Shown in pieces: positions 37,712 to 47,698 of a stretch of DNA of 64,000 bases; the stretch's first letter is position 1, and each line of letters begins with the position of its first letter. This stretch comes from Vibrio ostreicida. GTDB lineage: Bacteria; Pseudomonadota; Gammaproteobacteria; Enterobacterales; Vibrionaceae. The notes under the pieces are model-generated. The model made no database searches and had not been told where the DNA came from. It worked only from the letters and a program-made list of their open reading frames with translations. The stretch is from assembly GCF_013074385.2 (NCBI RefSeq), contig NZ_JABEYA020000001.1, positions 1 to 64,000 of the forward strand, written 5' to 3'. A program made the position numbers and the translations under genes.

Positions 37712-39797
37712 AATTAATGGCTTGTTCTTTTAATTTTTTTGTATTTTTCTCTACATTTTTAAGATAGTCATAAATGGCCAGTTGTGAGCGAACCTTTTTA
37801 CGATTTCCACGGGGAACATAAGTATTACTCATCTCTTTGTCAATCCAACGGGCTTTGACAGTATCGGTAAAGTGGATGTTGATAATGTCAATAATTCTCC
37901 TCTTGAGACGTTCGTCACGCACTGGCACTGTGACTTCAATGCGGTAATCTATATTGCGTGTCATCCAGTCAGCCGAAGAAATGTAGACTTGGGGATCGCC
38001 GTCATTATGGGTAATTAATACTCTGGGGTGCTCAAGAAAACGATCGACGATACTGATTATTTTTATATGACTACTGACTCCCTGAACGCCAGGCACCAAA
38101 GAGCACATCCCACGAATAATCATTCTGATCTCAACCCCAGATGCGCTCGCCCCATACAGTTTGTTGATCAAACCTTTATCCACCAGATTATTGACTTTAA
38201 GGGTAATAGCGGCTTTTTTGCCTATTTTGGCGTTGGCTATCTCATTGTCTATTAAGCGATATAGCTGTTTACGAGAGTTTCTAGGAGCAACGATTAAGTG
38301 ATCAAATTTCACTGGACGATAAGGGTTTTCGATATAAACGAAGACATTACGCACCTCATTGGTGATTTCTGGATCAGCCGTTAACAAAGAAAAATCGGTG
38401 TAGATTCGAGCTGTTTTCTCATGGAAGTTTCCGGTGCCAACGTGTGCGTAACGGATGATCTCTCCTGCTTCTCTACGGCTAATGAGCAGCAATTTTGAAT
38501 GTATTTTCAACCCTGAGGCGCCAAATACCACTTGAACACCCGCTTCGGTAAGTACTTTGGACCATTCTATGTTGGCTTCTTCGTCGAATCGGGCCTGAAG
38601 TTCCACAACGACGGTGACTTGTTTGCCGTTGTGTACGGCATCGATCAATGAATTCATCAATCGTGAGTCTTTCGCCACCCTATAAATATTGATTTTTATA
38701 CTGAGAACTTTTGGATCAAATGAGGCTTGGCGAACGAGTTCAGAAATATGCTCGAAGCTGTGGTAGGGGTAGTACAGCAAGATATCTTGATTTTTGATTG
38801 CGTCAAACTTATTGGCGTAGCCATCGAAATCGGCACACTTCATTGGCGGAAGTGGTTTATTCTCAAGGTAGTCTCGGCCAACATTTGGAAAGCCAATAAA
38901 GTCTTTGAAGTTATGGTATCGCCCGCCAGGTATCAAGCTATCATAGTTAGAAATCTGCAACTTATGACAAAGAAAATCGAGCATTCCCTGAGGCATTTCC
39001 CGTTCATAAACAAATCGGACGGGCATCGCTGTCAAGCGCTGGCTGACGCCTTCTGACATTTGTTCCAGTAAACTGTGCTCAACTTCATGACTGAGGTCAT
39101 ATTCGGCATCACGGGTCATTTTCATCGCAAAACCTTGCAAATCGTCATAGTCAAAGAAACCGCGGAATAATTCATTGAGGCAATAGCGAATGATGTTGTC
39201 GAGTAAGATGATCGTCTTACGTCGTTTCCCTTTTTGCTCAGGGACCATCACAAAACGAGGTAGGTGGTCGGTCGGAATTTCTATCAAAGCATATTGCTTA
39301 TGGTCTTCTTTACGCAATTCGACCGCGATGTAGGCGTACTCATCTTTCAAGAACTGAAGCACATCAATGTCATCCCGCATTAATAGTGGCGTAATATGAG
39401 GTAAAACCTGAGTGCTAAAGTACTTTTTGACCCACTTTTGCTGAGATTCATTGAGCTGAGTTTCGTTAACCAGAAAGATACGACGGCGTGCCATATCTCG
39501 AATCAGCTCGGCGTAAAGCTCGTCGAAGCGCTCATTCAGACGCATCGCCTTGGTTTGCATCTTGGTGAGGAGGTGTTTTGAGTTGTCGTTGATGCCACGT
39601 TCTTGATTGATCAAGATTCTGCGTTTGACGTCAGAAAAGCGAACTTTGTAAAATTCATCCAGATTGTTGGAGAAAATCCCCAAAAATCGAATTCGTTCAA
39701 TCAAGGGAACCGTTTTGTCAGCCGCTTCTTGAAGCACTCTCTCATTGAAAGACAACCAACTTAATTCCTTTTCAATATACAGCTTTTCTGTACTCAT
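37686..39797 (-). CDS. ppk1: Polyphosphate kinase 1
   Basis: The 703-residue enzyme makes long-chain polyphosphate from ATP. Landmarks are [16 protein letters not shown] at the N-terminus, [16 protein letters not shown], the phospho-histidine segment [10 protein letters not shown] with [17 protein letters not shown], and the second conserved His region near [14 protein letters not shown] 39797 ([14 protein letters not shown]) is preferred to 39827. It is divergent from pstC, and a Pho-box-like sequence lies upstream. ppx follows. Confidence 0.94.
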   Translation of the reverse strand: MSTEKLYIEKELSWLSFNERVLQEAADKTVPLIERIRFLGIFSNNLDEFYKVRFSDVKRRILINQERGINDNSKHLLTKMQTKAMRLNERFDELYAELIRDMARRRIFLVNETQLNESQQKWVKKYFSTQVLPHITPLLMRDDIDVLQFLKDEYAYIAVELRKEDHKQYALIEIPTDHLPRFVMVPEQKGKRRKTIILLDNIIRYCLNELFRGFFDYDDLQGFAMKMTRDAEYDLSHEVEHSLLEQMSEGVSQRLTAMPVRFVYEREMPQGMLDFLCHKLQISNYDSLIPGGRYHNFKDFIGFPNVGRDYLENKPLPPMKCADFDGYANKFDAIKNQDILLYYPYHSFEHISELVRQASFDPKVLSIKINIYRVAKDSRLMNSLIDAVHNGKQVTVVVELQARFDEEANIEWSKVLTEAGVQVVFGASGLKIHSKLLLISRREAGEIIRYAHVGTGNFHEKTARIYTDFSLLTADPEITNEVRNVFVYIENPYRPVKFDHLIVAPRNSRKQLYRLIDNEIANAKIGKKAAITLKVNNLVDKGLINKLYGASASGVEIRMIIRGMCSLVPGVQGVSSHIKIISIVDRFLEHPRVLITHNDGDPQVYISSADWMTRNIDYRIEVTVPVRDERLKRRIIDIINIHFTDTVKARWIDKEMSNTYVPRGNRKKVRSQLAIYDYLKNVEKNTKKLKEQAINYDPITRNS

Positions 39798-39871
39798 CAC
39801 CGGACCTTTACTGACGTTGTTAACCAAAATTAGACTGAAAAAATGGAGGTAAAATAGAAGTTAAGGGGTTT

Positions 39872-39890
39872 TAATGACATTTTTATGTCC
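39872..39890 (-). promoter_or_regulatory. Candidate Pho box for ppk1 (minus strand)
   Basis: Read on the minus strand, GGGACATAAAAATGTCAT has the 7-4-7 arrangement of a Pho box. The second half (ATGTCAT) matches the consensus CTGTCAT at six of seven bases, the first at four of seven. It also forms a GACAT-TTTT-ATGTC palindrome. It lies 75-93 bases ahead of the ppk1 start. Confidence 0.4.
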
Positions 39891-39938
39891 CCTTCTTATT
39901 GCATTATTTTCAGTTGTTTATTGCGATCTGTAATATAA

Positions 39939-39964
39939 TTGTCACCTAAACGACATATTATACT
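39939..39964 (+). promoter_or_regulatory. Pho box and -10 element for pstCAB-phoU
   Basis: TTGTCACCTAAACGACAT (39939-39956) has two seven-base half sites with four bases between, close to CTGTCAT-N4-CTGTCAT. TATACT at 39959-39964 is an apt -10 element directly after it. The promoter would need PhoB in place of a -35 element, as in known Pho promoters. Confidence 0.65.
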
Positions 39965-39992
39965 TGTGGACAAATCTAGGTAAGTGGGTGTG

Positions 39993-42182
39993 ATGGCTAA
40001 AGCCGAATTTTCATTGCGAGAACGTGATCGAAAGCGACTAATTAAAGACCGTTTAATACGACTTGCAGTTTCGACTGGTGGAGTGGGTGTCTTGGCCGCC
40101 TTAGTCTTGATTTTCGTTTACCTAGCCATGATGGTTTTACCTCTATTCTCTGACGCAACACTCACACCTAATGTTGCTCAGCAGTCGATCACAACTAAGA
40201 AACCGATTGCTTTAGGCATTGATGACTTTGGCCAATATGCTTATGTTATTTCGCAAAAAGGTCAGGTCGAATTTTGGCCACTGTCAGAGGGCAAATCACC
40301 ATCCAGTCAGTCAGTGGGTATTGTGGAGGCGCCTGCATTGTTTACGGCCGGAAGCCCTGCACAGGGTTGGTATGGATTTGCCTCCAAAATGGGTGAAGTT
40401 AAGCTGTTTCGGCCACAAATGAACAGCGTTGTACAACATGATTTACGAGTGTTTTCGCCTAGCATCGATGTTTATCCTGATGGGTTGAATTTAAGCCTAC
40501 CAAGTCAGACTTTACTGAAATCTTTCGTGTTCTCAGTGTCACAAGGTGTCACGCTAGTCGGTTACTACGAAGACCAAAAAGTTCGTGTTCGTTGGCAAGA
40601 TGGAAGGGGTATTGAGTATCGCTTTGACTTCCCCCAGTCTTTTCCCAACCTTGATCAGCTTATTCTTGCCCCCAATGGTGAAACACTTTACTTACGCTCG
40701 GGATCACAGCTGGTGATTGCGATACGTGAGCGCAATCATTTTTTAGTTCGAGAAGTGGTCGATCTGAGTCAAGGGCAGAATCAACACGCAGTGACGGATG
40801 TGAAATTATTGTCAGGTGCCCTATCAGTATTAGTCAGCCATCAAGATGGAATGGTGACGCAATGGTTTGATGTTTTAACCGATGAAAGGCGTTACTTGAC
40901 TCACATCCGGAGTTTTGGACTGGCTTCTCAATTGGAATTTTTGCTACCAGATACATATCGCAAGGGCTTTTATAGTTTTTTTACCAATGGCACGGTACAA
41001 AATCATTATACGACCAGCGAAAAGTTGGTGATATTCAGCCGGACCTATGAAAAAGCACCTGAGTTGGCAGCGATGTCGAGTAATGAACGCTACTTGCTGA
41101 CTTTATCGGGTAACCAACTCAGTGTCGCGTCGGTTGACAATCCTTTTCCTGAGATATCCTTATCATCGCTCTGGCAGAAAGTCTGGTATGAAAGTTATCC
41201 TGCCCCTGACTATGTTTGGCAAACGACCTCAGCCAATGATGAATCTGAAGTGAAATTCAGCCTGATACCGATCGCATTTGGTACGCTTAAGGCTGCAGCA
41301 TTTGCCATGATGTTTGCTATTCCAATTGCTGTTTTAGGTGCTATTTATACCTCGTATTTTATGACGCCCTCTCTGCGCAGGGTGGTTAAGCCCTCTATTG
41401 AGTTGATGGAAGCCTTTCCGACCGTGATTATTGGTTTCCTCGCTGGATTGTGGTTGGCGCCGATTGTTGAGCGCAACCTCGCTTCGGTGGCCGCGCTTGT
41501 GCTGCTCTTTCCTGTGTCGATCATCATGATAGGGATGATTTGGAACAAATTGCCTCGACTATGGATCAATCAGTTGCCCAATGGTTGGCATGCCGTCATT
41601 TTAATGCCAGCGCTGGCACTGATAACGTTTCTTGTTCTTGGACAAAGTGCCGCCTTAGAGCAGGGGTTGTTTGAGGGGGATGTACGCGCTTTTCTTGCGG
41701 AGCATGGTATTGGTTTCGATCAACGGAATGCTCTCGTTGTCGGCTTTGCTATGGGGTTTGCTGTGATCCCGACGATTTTTACGATTGCAGAAGATGCGAT
41801 CTTTTCGGTGCCCAAACATTTGTCAGACGGCTCGCTTGCGTTAGGGGCCACGCCTTGGCAAACCTTGATTTATGTGGTGTTACTGACAGCCAGTCCCGGC
41901 GTTTTTTCCGCCATCATGATGGGGTTGGGGCGTGCAGTTGGAGAAACGATGATTGTGCTGATGGCCACAGGAAATACGCCAATTATGGACTGGAATATAT
42001 TAGAGGGTATGCGAACCCTCTCTGCTACCATCGCGGTAGAGATGCCGGAATCGGAGGTTGGAAGCGCTCACTATCGAGTGTTGTTTTTGGCGGCTTTGAT
42101 TCTGTTAGTGTTTACGTTTGCAGTAAATTCTTTAGCGGAGTGGGTGCGCCAGAGACTAAGAGAAAAATATCGTGCGCTTTAA
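39993..42182 (+). CDS. pstC: Phosphate ABC transporter permease PstC, large form
   Basis: The 729-residue protein is much longer than E. coli PstC (about 320). After one membrane span (about 24-50, LAALVLIFVYLAMMVLPLF) comes an extracytoplasmic region of about 370 residues with repeated strand-rich segments (for example VVSHQDGMVTQWFDVL). The ABC permease core begins near residue 423 (IPIAFGTLKAAAFAMMFAIP) and contains the LALGATPWQTLIYVVLLTAS coupling loop. ATG 39993 is chosen over the in-frame GTG at 39984. It is followed by pstA, pstB and phoU. Confidence 0.88.
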   Translation: MAKAEFSLRERDRKRLIKDRLIRLAVSTGGVGVLAALVLIFVYLAMMVLPLFSDATLTPNVAQQSITTKKPIALGIDDFGQYAYVISQKGQVEFWPLSEGKSPSSQSVGIVEAPALFTAGSPAQGWYGFASKMGEVKLFRPQMNSVVQHDLRVFSPSIDVYPDGLNLSLPSQTLLKSFVFSVSQGVTLVGYYEDQKVRVRWQDGRGIEYRFDFPQSFPNLDQLILAPNGETLYLRSGSQLVIAIRERNHFLVREVVDLSQGQNQHAVTDVKLLSGALSVLVSHQDGMVTQWFDVLTDERRYLTHIRSFGLASQLEFLLPDTYRKGFYSFFTNGTVQNHYTTSEKLVIFSRTYEKAPELAAMSSNERYLLTLSGNQLSVASVDNPFPEISLSSLWQKVWYESYPAPDYVWQTTSANDESEVKFSLIPIAFGTLKAAAFAMMFAIPIAVLGAIYTSYFMTPSLRRVVKPSIELMEAFPTVIIGFLAGLWLAPIVERNLASVAALVLLFPVSIIMIGMIWNKLPRLWINQLPNGWHAVILMPALALITFLVLGQSAALEQGLFEGDVRAFLAEHGIGFDQRNALVVGFAMGFAVIPTIFTIAEDAIFSVPKHLSDGSLALGATPWQTLIYVVLLTASPGVFSAIMMGLGRAVGETMIVLMATGNTPIMDWNILEGMRTLSATIAVEMPESEVGSAHYRVLFLAALILLVFTFAVNSLAEWVRQRLREKYRAL

Positions 42183-42208
42183 TCATGTGGAATTAGGAAA
42201 CAATCGTA

Positions 42209-43870
42209 GTGTATACGTGGTTTAAATCAGGTTCGCCTTGGGTATGGTTAACAGGTGGTGCGGTTAGTATCAGCTTGTTGTCAGTACTGGGTTTGCTACT
42301 ACTGATTGGCTGGAAAGGACTTTCTTATTTCTGGCCAGCACCATTGTATCAGTGGGAGACTCAACAAGGTGATCGCCTTATTGGTCAGTTGTATGCCGAA
42401 GAGCTAATTCCAACGAAGCATTTAAAAGAACGAGATGTTGAATTACCCAAGGCCCTAAATCAAAAGGATTCGGTGCAACGACTGACGATCAAAATAGCCA
42501 ATCGAGATATTTACCCAACAGATTTTATTTCGATACTTGACAGCGATTTACTGAAACGGACACAGCCGCTAGGCTGGGCAGTCATCGAGCGTACTCGCGG
42601 CGGTGATTTCTATGGAAAACCCCAAGGGTACTATTTTTCCCAATTGGGGAAACACGACATGCTCTCTGATGAAACTCTGGAAGAGCGAGTTAAGAGAGCA
42701 ATCGTGTTTGCGGACGACCAAAGAGAAAAAATTGATCATTTGATAGAAAAACAAATTAGAGTGATCAGCTCGCAAGCGGATAGATTAAACCTAGAGCATA
42801 AAAAACGATCATTAAATGGTACGCTTGAACACAGTTTTGTTCAGCGTTATCAGACACAGTCACAAATATTGTCTCAACAGCTCAGGGAGATGGAAGCCAA
42901 GTTAGATTCACTTCGCTTGGCGCTAGAGCAGCAGGGACTTCGCGTTATTGACATGCAAGGCAATCAATATTCGATCCCTTTGAGTGACATGCTAGATGTC
43001 TGGTACCCCAATCAAATGTCGTTGCATGAAAAACTAGGACAATGGGCTTCTCAAGCCTGGAAGTTCTTAGTTGACGAACCTCGCGAATCTAACTCGGAAG
43101 GTGGCGTTTTCCCTGCTATGTTTGGCACGGTTTTACTTGTGATTATTATGTCTATCATTGTGATGCCCTTAGGGGTAATGGCGGCTGTTTATCTTCATGA
43201 ATATGCGAGCAACAATACCTTTACACGCCTTATCCGCGTGGCTGTGATTAACTTGGCAGGTGTTCCATCCATCGTTTATGGTGTGTTTGGTTTAGGCTTT
43301 TTTGTTTATACACTCGGCGGGTCCATAGATTCACTGTTCTATACTGAAAAATTGCCCGCTCCGACGTTTGGCACACCAGGTTTGTTGTGGTCGGCATTGA
43401 CGTTAGCGGTACTTACCCTACCTGTTGTTATTGTCGCGACAGAGGAGGGATTGACCCGAATTCCCAGCGCAGTACGCCACGGTTCGCTTGCTTTAGGCGC
43501 GACACAATTTGAGACCATGTGGCGAATTGTGTTACCCATGGCAAGTCCAGCCATCATCACTGGTCTTATTCTTGCGGTTGCGCGTGCTGCTGGTGAAGTG
43601 GCGCCATTAATGTTGGTGGGGGCCGTAAAACTGGCTTCTAGTTTACCTGTCGATAGTCAGTTTCCATTTTTGCATCTAGACAGAAAATTTATGCATTTAG
43701 GTTTTTATATCTATGACGTGGGGTTTCAGACGACCAACATAGAAAGTGCTCGGCCTTTGGTTTACGCCACTTCGTTTTTGTTGGTGACTGTCATTGTTGG
43801 ACTTAACTTGATGGCCATCTGTATTCGCAATAATTTGCGAGAAAAATATCGAACTCTGGGGCAGGATTAA
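42209..43870 (+). CDS. pstA: Phosphate ABC transporter permease PstA, large form
   Basis: The 553-residue protein starts with GTG at 42209. After an N-terminal span (about 10-35) there is a long non-permease segment with coiled-coil character (around 160-250). The permease core begins near residue 298 with GGVFPAMFGTVLLVIIMSII. It has GVPSIVYGVFGLGFFVY and the coupling loop SLALGATQFETMWRIVLPMA. E. coli PstA is about 296 residues, so this is the extended type seen with the large PstC. It ends 3 bases before pstB. Confidence 0.88.
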   Translation: MYTWFKSGSPWVWLTGGAVSISLLSVLGLLLLIGWKGLSYFWPAPLYQWETQQGDRLIGQLYAEELIPTKHLKERDVELPKALNQKDSVQRLTIKIANRDIYPTDFISILDSDLLKRTQPLGWAVIERTRGGDFYGKPQGYYFSQLGKHDMLSDETLEERVKRAIVFADDQREKIDHLIEKQIRVISSQADRLNLEHKKRSLNGTLEHSFVQRYQTQSQILSQQLREMEAKLDSLRLALEQQGLRVIDMQGNQYSIPLSDMLDVWYPNQMSLHEKLGQWASQAWKFLVDEPRESNSEGGVFPAMFGTVLLVIIMSIIVMPLGVMAAVYLHEYASNNTFTRLIRVAVINLAGVPSIVYGVFGLGFFVYTLGGSIDSLFYTEKLPAPTFGTPGLLWSALTLAVLTLPVVIVATEEGLTRIPSAVRHGSLALGATQFETMWRIVLPMASPAIITGLILAVARAAGEVAPLMLVGAVKLASSLPVDSQFPFLHLDRKFMHLGFYIYDVGFQTTNIESARPLVYATSFLLVTVIVGLNLMAICIRNNLREKYRTLGQD

Positions 43871-43873
43871 AAG

Positions 43874-44692
43874 ATGTTTTCAGTTAATCAGACATTGGGC
43901 TATCCAGCCCCGTTAGATGTCAATAATCTCAGCGATGAACAAACCGCTATTGCGATAGAGCAATTGAATCTGTATTACAAGCATACGCAGGCGTTGAGCG
44001 ATATTTCGATGCGGATCCCGAAAGGGCAGGTGACGGCATTTATTGGCCCCTCGGGCTGCGGAAAATCGACGCTTCTTCGCTGTATCAATCGTATGAATGA
44101 TTTGGTCGAAGGGTGTCGTGTTGAGGGCAAGGTCAGGCTGCATACTAAGAATATTTATCACCCTAACGTTGATGTGGCGACACTGCGTCGGCGAGTCGGT
44201 ATGGTTTTTCAGCGCCCAAATCCCTTTCCCAAGTCGATCTATGAAAACGTGGTGTACGGGTTACGTTTGCAAGGTATTCGTAACAGCCGTATGCTCGACG
44301 ATTCGGTAGAGCGCTCGCTTCGGGCGGCGGCTTTGTGGGAAGAAGTCAAAGATCGTCTGCATGAAAATGCGTTCGGCTTGTCAGGAGGGCAACAGCAAAG
44401 GTTGGTCATCGCGCGCGCAATAGCGATTGAACCTGAAGTTCTTTTGTTAGATGAGCCGACATCAGCATTAGACCCGATATCCACTTTAACCATTGAAGAA
44501 CTGATCAATGATCTAAAAACGAAATATACTGTAGTTATTGTCACACATAACATGCAGCAGGCGGCACGGGTGAGCGATCATACGGCTTTCATCCATATGG
44601 GGAGATTGATAGAATACTCTGATACAGACGCTATCTTCACTTCTCCACGCAAAAAGCAAACCGAAGACTACATTACAGGTCGATATGGTTAA
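43874..44692 (+). CDS. pstB: Phosphate ABC transporter ATP-binding protein PstB
   Basis: The 272-residue ATPase has Walker [12 protein letters not shown], the signature [19 protein letters not shown], Walker [14 protein letters not shown], and the H-loop [13 protein letters not shown]. The [20 protein letters not shown] start is typical of PstB. It drives phosphate import with PstCA and takes part in signalling to PhoR. Confidence 0.95.
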   Translation: MFSVNQTLGYPAPLDVNNLSDEQTAIAIEQLNLYYKHTQALSDISMRIPKGQVTAFIGPSGCGKSTLLRCINRMNDLVEGCRVEGKVRLHTKNIYHPNVDVATLRRRVGMVFQRPNPFPKSIYENVVYGLRLQGIRNSRMLDDSVERSLRAAALWEEVKDRLHENAFGLSGGQQQRLVIARAIAIEPEVLLLDEPTSALDPISTLTIEELINDLKTKYTVVIVTHNMQQAARVSDHTAFIHMGRLIEYSDTDAIFTSPRKKQTEDYITGRYG

Positions 44693-44713
44693 TCACGGAG
44701 TCAAAAAGAATTC

Positions 44714-45412
44714 ATGAATTTTGGTCGCCATATTTCAGGGCAGTTTAATGTCGAATTAGAGTCAATTCGAACTCATGTGTTGACGATGGGAGGCTTGGTC
44801 GAGCAACAATTGTCTTTTGCAATGCAGGCGTTACACAAGGAAGACATCGAACTGGCGCGCAAAGTTGTTCGCGACGATCATAAAGTCAATACGATGGAGG
44901 TGTCCATCGATGAAGCTTGTACCCGTATTATTGCTAAACGACAACCGACGGCAAAAGATTTGCGTCTCATCATGGCGATCATTAAAACGATTACTGATTT
45001 GGAACGCATCGGCGATGTTGCGACTAAGATGGCCTATGTAGCGATTGAAAGTCCTTCTTCTGATGAACATCTGTTTCAAGTCTCTCTTGAGCCTTTATGC
45101 CGACAGGCAATAGATATGTTGCATCAGGTCTTGGATGCTTTTGCGCGTATGGATGTCGACTCTGCAGCTAAAGTTCACAAGTTGGATGATAAAATTGATG
45201 CTGAGTATGAAGCTGTGATTCGCCAGCTAATGACTTACATGATAGAAGACCCGAAAAATATCCCGCATATATTGCAAGTTATGTGGTCGGCGCGAGCCAT
45301 TGAACGCGTTGGAGACCGCTGCCAAAATATTTGTGAGTACATTATCTATTTCGTAAAAGGTAAGGATGTACGACACCTCGGGGAACAAAGCATTGATGAT
45401 GCGCTACGTTAA
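44714..45412 (+). CDS. phoU: Phosphate transport regulator PhoU
   Basis: The 232-residue all-helical protein has two PhoU repeats with metal-binding E/DxxxD signatures. The first includes [17 protein letters not shown] (about 95-111). The second includes [20 protein letters not shown] (about 196-215). It links the Pst transporter to PhoR and prevents Pho activation when phosphate is plentiful. It follows pstB after 21 bases and ends the unit. Confidence 0.94.
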   Translation: MNFGRHISGQFNVELESIRTHVLTMGGLVEQQLSFAMQALHKEDIELARKVVRDDHKVNTMEVSIDEACTRIIAKRQPTAKDLRLIMAIIKTITDLERIGDVATKMAYVAIESPSSDEHLFQVSLEPLCRQAIDMLHQVLDAFARMDVDSAAKVHKLDDKIDAEYEAVIRQLMTYMIEDPKNIPHILQVMWSARAIERVGDRCQNICEYIIYFVKGKDVRHLGEQSIDDALR

Positions 45413-45430
45413 AAAAGCGCATCAATGATG
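45391..45430. repeat. Hairpin at the phoU stop
   Basis: GATGCGC (about 45397) pairs with GCGCATC (45417-45423) around TACGTTAAAAAA, and CATTGATG/CATCAATG extends the symmetry imperfectly. It overlaps the phoU stop codon, between convergent phoU and ppk2. It may serve as a terminator, but no clean T-run follows. Confidence 0.45.
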
Positions 45431-45458
45431 TTCTACATTGAGGTTTGTAGGCAACGAC

Positions 45459-46241
45459 TCAGTATTTTTGGGGAACAAACGTTTGTTCGTTTAAAGGAGC
45501 GCGAGTGTACCCTTCCTTGTTGAGGTGTGGCAAGTCGATATCAGGATAGGTGATGTCTTGGTATTCAATTTGATTAAGTAAATGATCAATACAATTGAGT
45601 CGAGCTCGTTTTTTGTCGTCGGACGGAACCACCCACCAAGGACATTGTTTGGTGTCTGTGTATGCAAACATTTTGTCTTTTGCTGCTGAGTATTCAGCCC
45701 AGCGGTGGCGAGATTCCAGATCGATAGGACTAAACTTCCAGCGCTTGATTGGCGTCTGGATGCGCTCAAGGAAACGTTTCTCTTGCTCCTCATCGGAGAC
45801 AGAAAACCAATATTTTAGTAAGATAATTCCAGAACGTTGCAACATGCACTCAAATTCGGGACAAGATCGTAGAAATTCATCGTACTGACCTTGAGAGCAA
45901 AACCCCATGACTTTTTCAACTCCAGCTCTGTTGTACCAACTGCGATCAAACAATACGATTTCCCCCGCAGCAGGAAGGTGAGCCACATAGCGTTGAAAAT
46001 ACCATTGTGTTTTTTCTTTTTCTGTTGGGGCAGGTAATGCGGAAATACGGCAGATACGAGGATTGAGTTTTTCAGTAATGCGTTTGATTACACCACCTTT
46101 ACCCGCAGCATCCCTTCCTTCAAAGATAACGACAACTTTGAGCCCTTCTTGTTTGACCCACTCCTGCAACTTTACCAGTTCTATCTGTAAACGTTTCAGT
46201 TCTTTTTCATAGAACTTCTTACTTAACTTTTCTGCGTCCAT
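45459..46241 (-). CDS. ppk2: Polyphosphate kinase 2 (PPK2 family)
   Basis: The 260-residue protein shows the PPK2 hallmarks: Walker A FEGRDAAGKGG, the lid/Walker B region VLFDRSWYNRAGVE, and TEKEKTQWYFQRYVAHLP. PPK2 enzymes use polyphosphate to phosphorylate nucleoside mono- or diphosphates, or run in reverse. One-domain forms such as this include both kinds, so the favoured nucleotide is not clear. The start at 46241 has AGGAG eight bases ahead. It is on the opposite strand to phoU, downstream of cutC. Confidence 0.93.
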   Translation of the reverse strand: MDAEKLSKKFYEKELKRLQIELVKLQEWVKQEGLKVVVIFEGRDAAGKGGVIKRITEKLNPRICRISALPAPTEKEKTQWYFQRYVAHLPAAGEIVLFDRSWYNRAGVEKVMGFCSQGQYDEFLRSCPEFECMLQRSGIILLKYWFSVSDEEQEKRFLERIQTPIKRWKFSPIDLESRHRWAEYSAAKDKMFAYTDTKQCPWWVVPSDDKKRARLNCIDHLLNQIEYQDITYPDIDLPHLNKEGYTRAPLNEQTFVPQKY

Positions 46242-46298
46242 AATATGCTCCTTTAACAATAGGTTAGCATCAGTTTGCTTAGTAAGAGAGTGTTTCCG

Positions 46299-47045
46299 TT
46301 AAGAACTGAGAGCTTTTACGACCTTTGCAATATTGTCGGAACTGGTGATAGGTATAACAAAATCATCGAGCGCTTGGTCGCCCATTTTACTGAGTGAATG
46401 GATGGTTTTCATTTTGCTGGGGCGGGATGATTTCCCAGATAGATGGACTTCTTTTATTCCTGTTGTTTGGACGATGTTTTTGGCATTTTCTGCGGTAAGG
46501 CCCGCTCCAGCCATTACAGTAAAGCGCCCTTTGGCCAGTTCCACCATATGTTGCAGTACCTTAACTCCATCATCAACATTGCGGCGAGTTCCCGATGTTA
46601 GAATACGTTCGCAACCCAGTTTGGCAACGTCTTCTATTGCTTTGGTATAATCAGAACATTGATCAATGGCACGATGGAAAGTCACACCAAGATGGTGCGC
46701 CGTTGCTTTCTTGACAAGTTTGGCCGCTAGGTGGGTGTCGATATTTCCTTGTTCAGTTAACACGCCAATGACGACGCCCTGCAAGCCTGCTAATGCGGCG
46801 GCTTCTATATCAATAAGCATGCACTCAATCTCTTTCGGGTTGTATAAAAAATCGCCTTGACGGGGGCGTATCATCGCATAAATAGGGACAGAAGAGAGAG
46901 CGGCGGCTTGTTTCATAAAGCCAAAACTGGGGGTGAGTCCCCCCAATGTCAATGAGGAACATAATTCAATTCGATCAGCACCTCCTGTGAGAGCAAAATG
47001 AAGCGATTCCAAATTATCGATACAGACTTCAACAACATATTTCAT
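46299..47045 (-). CDS. cutC: CutC-family protein (copper homeostasis family)
   Basis: The 248-residue TIM-barrel protein matches CutC, with [38 protein letters not shown] and [12 protein letters not shown] near the N-terminal end, and [11 protein letters not shown] and [14 protein letters not shown] further on. A copper role is suggested by the family name but is disputed in the literature, so the molecular function is uncertain. It is 57 bases upstream of ppk2 on the same strand, possibly co-transcribed. Confidence 0.9.
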   Translation of the reverse strand: MKYVVEVCIDNLESLHFALTGGADRIELCSSLTLGGLTPSFGFMKQAAALSSVPIYAMIRPRQGDFLYNPKEIECMLIDIEAAALAGLQGVVIGVLTEQGNIDTHLAAKLVKKATAHHLGVTFHRAIDQCSDYTKAIEDVAKLGCERILTSGTRRNVDDGVKVLQHMVELAKGRFTVMAGAGLTAENAKNIVQTTGIKEVHLSGKSSRPSKMKTIHSLSKMGDQALDDFVIPITSSDNIAKVVKALSS

Positions 47046-47142
47046 AGAGGTTCGTTAATGAGACTAAAGAAGAGGAAGATCATACTCGATCAACATTGAG
47101 AGTATAGTAAGTTGTGCATAGTTATCAAAGCGTCCCTCTAAA

Positions 47143-47169
47143 CAAAAACCCCAGCGATTGCCGAGGTTT
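47143..47169 (-). terminator. Terminator after yebG
   Basis: On the minus strand AAACCTC and GGGGTTT form a stem (one G-U) followed by TTTTTGTTT. It lies 33 bases past the yebG stop. Confidence 0.7.
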
Positions 47170-47201
47170 GCAAGAGGTTTACAGCGAGCTAAGCATGGGG
47201 G

Positions 47202-47507
47202 TTAAGCGGCGTCTCCTTGCTCTGATACATCCGCTGACTCTTCTACCGCTTCGATTTTGGGCTTTTTAGGCGTGGGTTTGCGTTTTGCCCCTAGTGCATA
47301 AAGCACTTCTTCTTTGTTTTGTGCCAAAAACATCGCTAAGTCTTCTTGCTTGCTTTCGTTTTCAAGTAATTCACTTTTACCCAGCAGCTCAAAAAGTTCA
47401 TCAGCCATATCAAGCATTTTGTCATAGGCATCAGCTTCCCCTTTAGAGGTAAAAGTCATTTTTTCTTCTCCGTTACGTTCTACCACGTACTTGACTATTA
47501 CAGCCAT
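47202..47507 (-). CDS. yebG: YebG family DNA-damage-inducible protein
   Basis: The 101-residue protein starts MAVIVKYVVERNGEEKMTFT and matches the YebG family through residue 75 (KSELLENESKQEDLAMFLAQ). The C-terminus is Lys/Pro-rich then acidic. YebG is a small cytosolic protein of the LexA/SOS regulon with unclear function. Here a LexA box lies 39-54 bases upstream of its start codon, supporting SOS control. Confidence 0.92.
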   Translation of the reverse strand: MAVIVKYVVERNGEEKMTFTSKGEADAYDKMLDMADELFELLGKSELLENESKQEDLAMFLAQNKEEVLYALGAKRKPTPKKPKIEAVEESADVSEQGDAA

Positions 47508-47545
47508 GGTTGGTCCTCTAACTCAAAAATTAATTGGATTCATTA

Positions 47546-47561
47546 CTGTCTTTTTATACAG
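47546..47561. promoter_or_regulatory. LexA (SOS) box upstream of yebG
   Basis: CTGTCTTTTTATACAG matches the LexA operator CTGT-N8-ACAG with the usual A/T-rich centre. It ends 39 bases upstream of the yebG start codon. Confidence 0.85.
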
Positions 47562-47580
47562 GACTTTTTTAAAAAAGTCC
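47561..47580. repeat. Perfect 20-bp palindrome next to the LexA box
   Basis: GGACTTTTTTAAAAAAGTCC is a perfect 20-bp palindrome with no spacer. Its first base is shared with the end of the LexA box. It could be an operator for a second regulator or a small hairpin/terminator of the other strand; no gene runs across it. Confidence 0.7.
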
Positions 47581-47698
47581 AGATTGTCGGACAACAAAGG
47601 CATGTGACACTGGGTGTCTCATGACACGCCAGCGTAACGGTTATTTTGTGGTGACTGACAGCATCAGGTATTCATCATACCGTTTAGATAAGTGGGGT

